Source: Kappaphycus alvarezii (Eukaryota; Rhodophyta; Florideophyceae; Gigartinales; Solieriaceae). Taken from it: a stretch of DNA of 64,000 bases. A program made the translations under genes and the position numbers. Every line of letters starts with the position of its first letter. The stretch's first letter is position 1. The stretch covers positions 372,001 to 436,000 of the forward strand of contig NADL03000708.1 of NCBI GenBank assembly GCA_002205965.3, written 5' to 3'. The notes under the pieces are model-generated. The model was given only the letters and a program-made list of their open reading frames with translations. It was not told the origin of the DNA and ran no database searches. This document shows positions 57,179 to 64,000 of the stretch, piece by piece.

Positions 57179-58290
57179 CTAAACACCCTGCCAATGAACT
57201 GGTCTAGATTGGCTGACATGCCGACTTAGGATATCAACTGCGTTCGCGATATCTGGTCGCGTCCTGGTGCTGAGATATAGAAGGCTTCCGATGGCCTCCC
57301 TGTATGGTATGTTAGACATATATCTCCTTTCTGCTTCGGAAAGAGGTTGCTTGTTTGTCAATTCATGTAGCGTTGAAAAATAGATCGGAGTGCTAACTGC
57401 TTTACAGTCTTGCATGCTGAAATTTTCCAAAACATTTTTCGTATACCCAGACTGTGACAGATAGTAGTCACCATTCATGTATTTTCCAATTTCTACGTTG
57501 AGGTAATAGCTCATGGGTCCCAAATCCCTAATTTTTAATGTGGACATAAGCTGATACTTGAGATGTTTAAGCAGCTTTGTTGATCGAGTTATAATTAGTA
57601 TGTCATCAACATAGACAATGATGATGGCAAGCCCCATTTGGTTGTTGTACATGAATGTGCTTTCTGCATATGGTATTGGCTTAACTCCAATTTGAGATAC
57701 TTTAGCTTTAAAATGAAAATACCATTTTCGTGGAGCTTTCTTTGAGCCATATATGCTTTTCTTCAACTTGAACATGTGATTGGGATATTTTTGGCTCCCA
57801 AATCCTCGAGGTAGTGACATGTAAATATCCTCAGAAAGTTCCCCGTACAAAAATGCGCCAGTGATATTCATATGATGTACTTGGGCATTCTGTCCATCAG
57901 CGATGGCAAGCGCTGTACTAATTGTAGTAAAGTCAACGGTAAGTGAGAAAGTCTTCTCAATTTTACCCTGCAAACATCCGAGAGCTACTAATCTAGCTTT
58001 TTACTTTGAAATAGTGTGGTCCGGATTTATCTTGTTTTGTTGCACAAATTTCGAAGGTAGAAACTTCAGTCCCGTCGCCCTGGGTACAAATTCCAAGGTG
58101 CCTTTCTCTTTGAGCTCTTGTAGTTCTGTTACTATAGCTACCATCCATTCATCTCGGTCTGGTGAGGCAAGTGCATCAGATACAGATGGTTCGTCGCGGT
58201 TGTCACGTGCTTCCTTCTTCACCACTGTAGTGCCTGTAAAACTGTTCTTATGAAGCTTATTCCGGGCTTGAATACGAGAGCTTCTTCTTA
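57179..58290 (-). pseudogene. Reverse transcriptase of copia A, first catalytic Asp lost
   Basis: 58225-58001 carries DEWMVAIVTELQELKEKGTL, the N-terminal block. 57973-57179 is one open frame of 264 residues with HHMNITGAFLYGELSEDIYM, LKKSIYGSKKAPRKWYFHF, IIVYVDDILIIT (palm, both Asp intact), LKIRDLGPMSYYLNVEI and IGSLLYLSTRTRPDIANAV. In active copies the first block reads D-V..AFL.G; here that Asp is Asn (AAT), so catalysis is lost although the rest is well kept. A stop near 58000 separates the two pieces. Confidence 0.9.
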
Positions 58291-59640
58291 AGTTTGTCGC
58301 CTCAGGGACAATGGCTTCATTCCTTGAACCTGTGAAGGCATTGGAATATGTTCGAGGCTAAAAACTTCAATGGGGATGTTTGCTAATGAATTGGAGTCCC
58401 CATTATTGCTCTGCTGCTGTGCATTTTTTTCACAGACGGTGAAGTCATCCGAATTGCACCCACTAAATTCAAAAGTGTCCTCTGGTTCCTTTTCAATATG
58501 TTGGGTTGGAGAGTCAGTCAACAGGTAGCCAGGAAAAACGTTCTCATTAAACCTGCAGTGCCTTGTAATGGGAATCTGCTGATTTATAGGACTGAAAACT
58601 CTATACGTGTTTGCCCCAACTGTTCCTATTAGCAGCATTAGATGTGCGCGTTTATCTAGTCTGCTCTTCTGTGGCTTAGCTTTCGTAACATACACTTAAA
58701 AGCCGAATGTTTTTATGCTGCGTAGGTCTGGAATTTATCCAGTAAGAGCTTGATACGGTGTTTCACCATTAATTTGCTTCTGGGGTATAACATTTTGTAT
58801 CTGAGCAGCTTATATTAATGACTCTCCTCAGAACTGAGAAGGTTAGCTTGCCTGCAACAAAATAGAGCGTACCCTTTCCATAAGAGCTTGATTCAATCTC
58901 TCAGACACTCCGTTTGACTGAGGATTATATGCAGCATTAAAACGGTGATAGATTACGTTCAGACAGAAAAGATTCTGGAACTTCTTATTCTTAAATGCCC
59001 ACCCTTGTCTGTGTGTAATGTCTTGATCGAAATGTCACGTTGATTTTTGAGTAAGTTGTAGAGCATACTGAATTCTCCGTATGCATCACTCTTTTTCCTT
59101 AGAAAGTTCACCCAGACATGTATAGACGCCGAATCGGTAAAAGTGATTAAATATTTAGCTTCGTCCCAAGTGGGATTGGGCAACGGGCCACATATGTCGG
59201 AAAAAACAATGTCTCCCATTGAATGATTACCAGAACGTAGTGTTCCCTTGTAACTACTTCTTGTTTGGTTTCTTTCAGTGCACGGTTTACAGTATAATAT
59301 ATCTGGTTAATCATTTAGGCGTATCCCTCTGACATTAGGGTTCACTTCCATGCCAGAGATTTTTTTGGAACTGAGATGTCCAAGCCTCCTATGCCGGACA
59401 CCGGTGTGATGAACTTCTGCCTTTCTGGTATTTGAATCTTATAGTATTAAATTGGAAACATATAGTCCATAATTATTAAGTTAAGCACTTCCAACTGACT
59501 TGTTGCGCCTGTTGTCGAATAATTTACACATTCCACGTCTGAAAGTAGCTGTTAAGTCATTTCGGTCAAGGGAACCTACAGAGATTAAATTAATTCCAAG
59601 CTCGGATACATAGAGAACATTGCTTCGACGGATAGATCAA
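58288..59640 (-). pseudogene. Integrase of copia A
   Basis: 59219-58959 has MGDIVFSDICGPLPNPTWDE (first Asp), YLITFTDSAS and TLHTDKGGHL (second Asp). Another frame at about 58950-58860 reads AAYNPQSNGVSERLNQALME, with the catalytic Glu. 58695-58288 has VTKAKPQKSRLDKRAHLMLL, the normal C-terminal 'K.D..A....FLGY' block, and an acidic linker toward RT. All three acidic residues survive; frameshifts and stops do not allow translation. Confidence 0.85.
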
Positions 59641-59999
59641 TGTCTTCTGATTGTGAACATTATCACATAGTATGAAATTATTGTATCTACTTCTGTGTCC
59701 TGTAAAACACTTTCATCCCCAAGGGACACTCGATTAACATGTGGTTCTAACGATTGAAATAATTTATTACTATGACACATGTGATGTGTCGCTCCGCTAT
59801 CCACAATAAATTCTGCAGCACTGAACGACTTATCAACCATTTTTGTGAGACTTTCCTTTGCAACAGAAAGTCTAGGCTTGGGATTATTAGGAGAGGATAT
59901 TTCTTTTGTATTATAGTTCTTTCTATTTGTACCTTTTCGGTTCCTTTTTCCCGTTGCTAGAAGTGTACCCATTTCTACATGAGCCTTGCTGAGCTCCAT
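59637..59999 (-). pseudogene. Protease of copia A
   Basis: Lys/Asn-rich Gag tail (KRNRKGTNRKNYNTKE), then AEFIVDSGATHHMCHSNKLF, the copia protease active site with intact D-S-G and the usual H-x-C pair, followed by VSLGDESVLQ. The domain ends early in a frameshift. Confidence 0.88.
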
Positions 60000-60500
60000 A
60001 ATGCGTGTGATTACGTGTCTTACTGTATTTTAGGTTATAATAACTATTTCTTTGATAGTTTTTGTATGAATTGTTGCTGGCGAAAGCTGCACTTGCTCCT
60101 GAAGAAGAGCTTTAGCTTTCGGAATTTTTGAACAGCGTGCGAAGTGAGAAATCACTCAAACCGCCTGTGGTTCGTGTCCACGTGTAGCAATACGATCTCT
60201 TACAGTTTTCAGATCTAATTCTAGGCTTACAGCAATTGCATCATAGATCCGATGTTGAGCCCAGCTGCCATCGACGCCCCCGCCTTGCCGTCGCCATAGC
60301 AAATCGTGTGATACTTATCAGAACCGTCGCATTCACCTCAACACCCACCACCTTCCCTTTCGGGATGTAAGCGTCTCACCCGTAACCAGACTGACTTCTC
60401 CGTCTAGTTTCTCTAGCACTCGCTTAATTCCGTTGAGATTAGGGTTGCGACCGACTCTGGCCTACATCATTTTGACTTGGTCGCGTTGTGCACGCAGCAC

Positions 60501-61163
60501 TCAGAGAATTGAGTACCCCAGAGCGGACTGAGACGTTGCAAACACCCAGCTTCCATAACAAAAATTTCCCTTATATTCATCAATCAAACTTGCAGTAATA
60601 GATTCACAGGTAGTATTAGTTTCTTCCATCATTCTGATGGCAGCAACAATAGAGAAAAATTTCTCACATTCCTTAAGTGAGGCTAGTAAAATTGATACCT
60701 CTAGGAGCTCAGTAAGGTTTTGACCGGCGTTTTCTAGCTTGGTAAATGAGGTTTCCGTTTCGACAATGAAGTCGCTTAGGTCCTCTCCGGAGTTGTAGGT
60801 CTTTGAGAATATTTCGTTTAGAATGCTTAGCTTGTTGCTTACTTTATTGTCGGTATATCTAGCTGAAAGTTTATCCCACATGAGGTTGGGGTCCTTAGAA
60901 AAGTTTTGAACTACTTTCAGTGGCTTGCCCACAAGGGATGAAATTATAAGTGTGAATGATTTGTTCCGCCTCTCATCGAAGCTAGCCTGAAGTTCGGAGG
61001 CATTTTCCATTTCATTACTAGGTCTAACTTCTTCTCCTGTAACAATTGAAATGCAATTTTTAGTCTCTATAATTCCTTCAATTCTTAATTATCAGATGTG
61101 TAAACTGTCAGCTGCCTTCCCATTGAATTTGGGAATGGAAATATTTTCGTCCTTGTATTCCAT
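60501..61163 (-). pseudogene. Gag of copia A with two adjacent stops
   Basis: Starts at ATG complement 61161-61163, 17 nt inside the 5' LTR: MEYKDENISIPKFNGKAADS, the copia Gag opening (I-P-K-F-x-G). Stops TGA and TAA at 61094-61089 follow, where LWKL-like residues are expected, then the same frame continues to 60501. It contains KNKxxLxI-like features: SFTLIISSLVGKPLKVVQNF, LMWDKLSARYTDNKVSNKLS and FIVETETSFTKLENAGQNLT, the UBN2-type Gag fold. It would form the particle shell. No zinc knuckle was read before 60150. Confidence 0.85.
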
Positions 61164-61180
61164 AATTGCGATGCTACCAC
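61164..61180 (-). other. Primer-binding site of copia A
   Basis: Directly after the 5' LTR the element's strand reads G-TGGTAGCATCGCAATT. TGGTAGC is how initiator-Met-tRNA primer sites begin in yeast Ty1, so the same primer class is likely. The matching tRNA gene is not in the window. Confidence 0.6.
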
Positions 61181-61474
61181 TGAAAGTACGAAAAAGTTAC
61201 ACACAATGAAGCTTTTAATCAGGTACAGTACATATTTCATTTTGTTAGTGATGTTCCTGTATTTATACCCCTACCCATGTAAGGAAAAGCTCTCTTTTGC
61301 TGTAATCTAATTAGGTCTGAAGCAGGTGTAATTAGTGACCATCAATAAACAGAATAAAGACTTGTTATTTAAACGGACTTAGTTGGGTAGACCATGATTA
61401 CACGAACAAGACATGTGTGTAATTGAGAGAAGATTCCATATCGCTTTGTCAATTTGATCCAGTCTCAGTCAACA
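61181..61474 (-). repeat. 5' LTR of copia A
   Basis: 294 nt, partner of 56228-56521, same TG...CA ends and length. Confidence 0.92.
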
Positions 61475-61854
61475 AGTCGGCCCCTCGGAGGGCTGGTGTG
61501 GGATTCGTCGGACAACTGTCGCCTGCGACCTGACGAGCAGGTTGCGCGACTGCATTCGGCCGGTAGTAACACCGTAAAGGTCTGCAGCCCTATGTAGAGC
61601 GGTTCGCCTTACAGAGATACAAAGGTATACTTAATGCAGTTGTGTTGATTCTTGTTTTTGGATATTCGTTTTCGTCCCTTTTACTCCGTGTGTGTGACAC
61701 CGTAACTTACATGTATACTGTTCGTACCCACCAACGCCGCAGTTTCAGATGGATGCACTAAATCATCAACTGCCTCTATGAACTAAACAGTTATTAGGTA
61801 CATGAAATTATTACGTGGTGACCACAAGCAAGGGAAATTATGACGTGGTCTGTG
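61475..61854 (-). repeat. Terminal repeat of element B, right copy, second segment
   Basis: Resumes the sequence cut at 56227, starting with the duplicated target AGTCG, and matches 49795-50171 throughout. Homology ends at GTGGTCTGTG on both copies. Confidence 0.88.
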
Positions 61855-62641
61855 GTCTTGAAAGACAACAGAAATCCAAACAGAAGAGGCACTCAAAACG
61901 TTGCACAGACGACAGGAGGCAGATGTTTTGTTCTGATGCGTTTCAATGCGGGAAAATACGTGAACGGAGATGGCATCGTATTTTTATAAATACGATGCAA
62001 TAGGTGGTAAGCGCCATGAACAAACCTAACAAGGAAGAAACGTACAAGAACTTTACATATTGCACTGGTTTGGTCTTGCACCAGCCGTTAAGAAATCCTA
62101 GTTTGGCTTCTATAAAGACCCACTGAATCGCTCTGAGCATTTATGGATTTTGCTGGAAAAAAGCGCACAGAGAAGGTGCATATTTCAGTGGAAAGCAGAA
62201 AACTAAATGAAGCCTGACTTATGCCTGAAAAATCAAGTTTAATGAGAACTGCCTCAAGAAACTTACTGAAGGATCAAATCTGTGTGGCAATCCACTTTGA
62301 AAAGACCTTGTAAATTCCGCCCGACCTCCATTCATTGAACTTCTTGAACACTACCAACACGGGGCGAGACCGGAAATCAGGGCCATGGGAGCAATTCAAC
62401 TCCATTTCGCATGCAGGAGTGCGATAAAACGGTAATCCACTTTGCAGGCCCCATAGCGGTTACCACGTAATTAGAATGAAGCCTGTGCTTCTGCAATCTC
62501 CATAACCGCGGGTAGGAAAGGCTCTAGGGACTGTGCATGGTCTAGGATGTGCTGTTACATGAACGCCTGGGAACCGATGGGATTTTTTGAATTAAAACTT
62601 CCCGCGCTGTATTCTTGTAGCATGTCAGGGGGGGTATGGGG
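61855..62641 (+). other. Possible Tc1-like remnant and hairpin
   Basis: About 62110-62190 reads YKDPLNRSEHLWILLEKSAQ, loosely like the Tc1/mariner end block (SPDLNPIEHLW..L). Nothing else of a transposase was readable. GCATCGTATTT / AAATACGATGC (61973-61998) is an 11-bp hairpin. Confidence 0.3.
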
Positions 62642-62702
62642 AACGTTTGGGTGTTTTACTCTTGGAAGGTATATCCGATCTATCCCATGGTTTTCCAGAC
62701 AA
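62642..62702 (+). repeat. Second copy of the 8615-8677 repeat
   Basis: Aligns along its whole length with 8615-8677, same orientation. Confidence 0.6.
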
Positions 62703-64000
62703 CCACAATCGACTCAAAAAGGGTTTTAGGGAGGGTATGCAGCCTGAACCGACGCGGAAGGGGCAGTGGGACATGGCACCTTGCATTTCGAGATTGCTGG
62801 ATGAAAGCCACGACGTTTGGCCTCAGGGGAAGAGAGAACTTCGATCGCCTTTAGTATGACCTTGTGTTGGCTGCAATGTTGCCGTTGTCACGTTACCACA
62901 ACTCCAAAAGCAAGCCAATGCCAGTCTCCGTGGCCATCATATCCCCACTCTCGGCGCCATGACGCCTGCCCATAGGCGCCTTCTTTTTTTCTTATGAATA
63001 ACGGCGGTTCCCACGTTGGAAAATGTGAGTTTCCCTCTACCGGAGATTGACGGGCACGGGGCTTTCAGTACCACGGGCTGTAAACGTTAGGCTTGATATT
63101 CTGGTCTCCTATTCGATATTCTAGTCTGATAGTACGGGCGACGTGAGGGGCGTGATAGGGGTAAATCGGCTGGGGAAGAGATCCTCAGAACCAATTACCC
63201 TGAGAAGGAGGTGTTGCGAGCGACAAAAGTGCTGCCGTGGTATTGTTGAACGAACAAAAGGGAGTGTATATAGAAGAGAGTTGAGAAAGCTACAAGCAAG
63301 TATAAAAGGGGCAGGGTCTACCACCGACGCTCTGCGACTAGCGTAAGAAAAAGTTTTCTTGGGTCTGAAGTTGACTCTCAACTTCCTACTACTCGGGACT
63401 TGGCTTGAAGTTGTCTGCCAACTTGCTTCACCTCCACTAAAGGAAGCAGTTTACTCGGCTTATATAGACTTTTGGCTACCCTAAAAGTCTCAAACAAACA
63501 TACTAATAACCATAAAATGTATTCACGGTAATCGTGTGAACCAGAGAGACTATTAGAAGATATTTCCTCAAGGTAAATATCTAGGTGCCATACCCATGCC
63601 AGCCACCCATCGGCCAGGGGTGGGAATTGATGTGGCCATTATATAGACCTTTCAGAGCTACTTGTAGTATCACCCACAACCTGGAACTGTACTGACATCT
63701 ACTATGACAGCGTGTCCTAAAATGAAAAAATCAGCCGACGAATTTGCCACACTCACCCAAATTAAAAATATCTTGCAAATTCAAAAACTGTAAAAATATC
63801 TTCCCAATTCCGATACTGTATACAATCATGGTCCTCATCTAGATTTTTTTCGTGCGCGAATTTGCGCACATCACGCCCTCTCGCTCAAGACGAACGTCCC
63901 GACTCGTCACTGCTCTTCTTCTGCTTCCGTTAGTGTTCGCTGTCTTATTGATAAAATGTATGGTCTCTCAAACGGGTACGGATGCAACTGATTACCAATA
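62703..64000. other. No identified gene; LTR-like stretch at 63240-63500
   Basis: 63240-63500 has two TATA-like words (TGTATATAG, AGTATAAAAGG) followed by a near-duplicated CTGAAGTTGACTCTCAACTT / CTTGAAGTTGTCTGCCAACT pair (63365 and 63403) and a GAAGTTGA/TCAACTTC palindrome. This would suit an LTR promoter, but no partner is in the window. GGCGCC pairs at 62956 and 62974. Confidence 0.3.

Larger units (their letters stand above)
56228..61474 (-). mobile_element. Copia-type retrotransposon A, near-complete with both LTRs
   Basis: 5.25 kb with two 294-nt LTRs (56228-56521 and 61181-61474), each starting TGAAAG and ending CAACA on +, so TG...CA on both strands. Target duplication: AGCCG (56223-56227) against AGTCG (61475-61479), one mismatch. 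On - from right: 5' LTR, primer site, Gag, protease, integrase, RT, RNase H, purine tract, 3' LTR. Scattered differences between the LTRs, stop codons and frameshifts show it is not young and not active. Confidence 0.93.

Overview
The window reads as nuclear DNA of a photosynthetic eukaryote, most likely a red alga (a Chondrus-like florideophyte would fit). The clearest host gene encodes the variable (alpha) subunit of ferredoxin:thioredoxin reductase, a plastid enzyme, behind a transit-peptide-like leader. Host genes appear compact and intronless, while most of the 64 kb is decayed transposable-element sequence. The species call is inference; I see no rRNA gene or organelle marker that settles it.

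Layout. 1-3.8 kb: a decayed Ty3/gypsy element on +. 3.8-6.2 kb: a tRNA-like remnant and an AT-rich dispersed repeat. 6.8-8.7 kb: a second Ty3/gypsy remnant. 10.6-13.5 kb: a GC-rich gene island with FTR alpha (+) and an FKBP-type prolyl isomerase (-, frameshifted), convergent and bounded by GTACAGTAC-type microsatellites. 13.5-14.2 kb: an orphan retroelement C-terminal domain. 15.4-17.8 kb: a PIF/Harbinger element with transposase and SANT-type accessory gene tail to tail. 17.8-18.5 kb: a purine/pyrimidine-skewed tract. 19.4-24.2 kb: a copia-type element on - (gag, PR, IN, RT, RNase H remnants). 24.2-34.5 kb: AT-rich sequence with a Tc1/mariner remnant, small repeats and unidentified ORFs. 34.5-36.9 kb: a second microsatellite-bounded island with a C2H2 zinc-finger gene (-) between two strand-skewed tracts. 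36.9-42.6 kb: unidentified ORFs. 42.6-48.6 kb: mostly featureless AT-rich DNA. 48.7-49.7 kb: a second, divergent copy of the orphan C-terminal domain. 49.8-61.9 kb: a copia-type element on - whose right-hand terminal repeat was split by a nearly complete second copia element (56228-61474) with 294-nt LTRs and a 5-bp target duplication. 61.9-64 kb: small remnants and a possible LTR.

Only three genes look like host functions: FTR alpha, FKBP and the zinc-finger protein. No operon-like or defence-like system is visible. The most interesting structure is the repeated architecture microsatellite - strand-skewed tract - gene - microsatellite. Also notable are two stand-alone copies of a zinc-motif plus nuclease-like domain without a reverse transcriptase, and the repeated loss of catalytic aspartates by Asp-to-Asn change in unrelated transposons.
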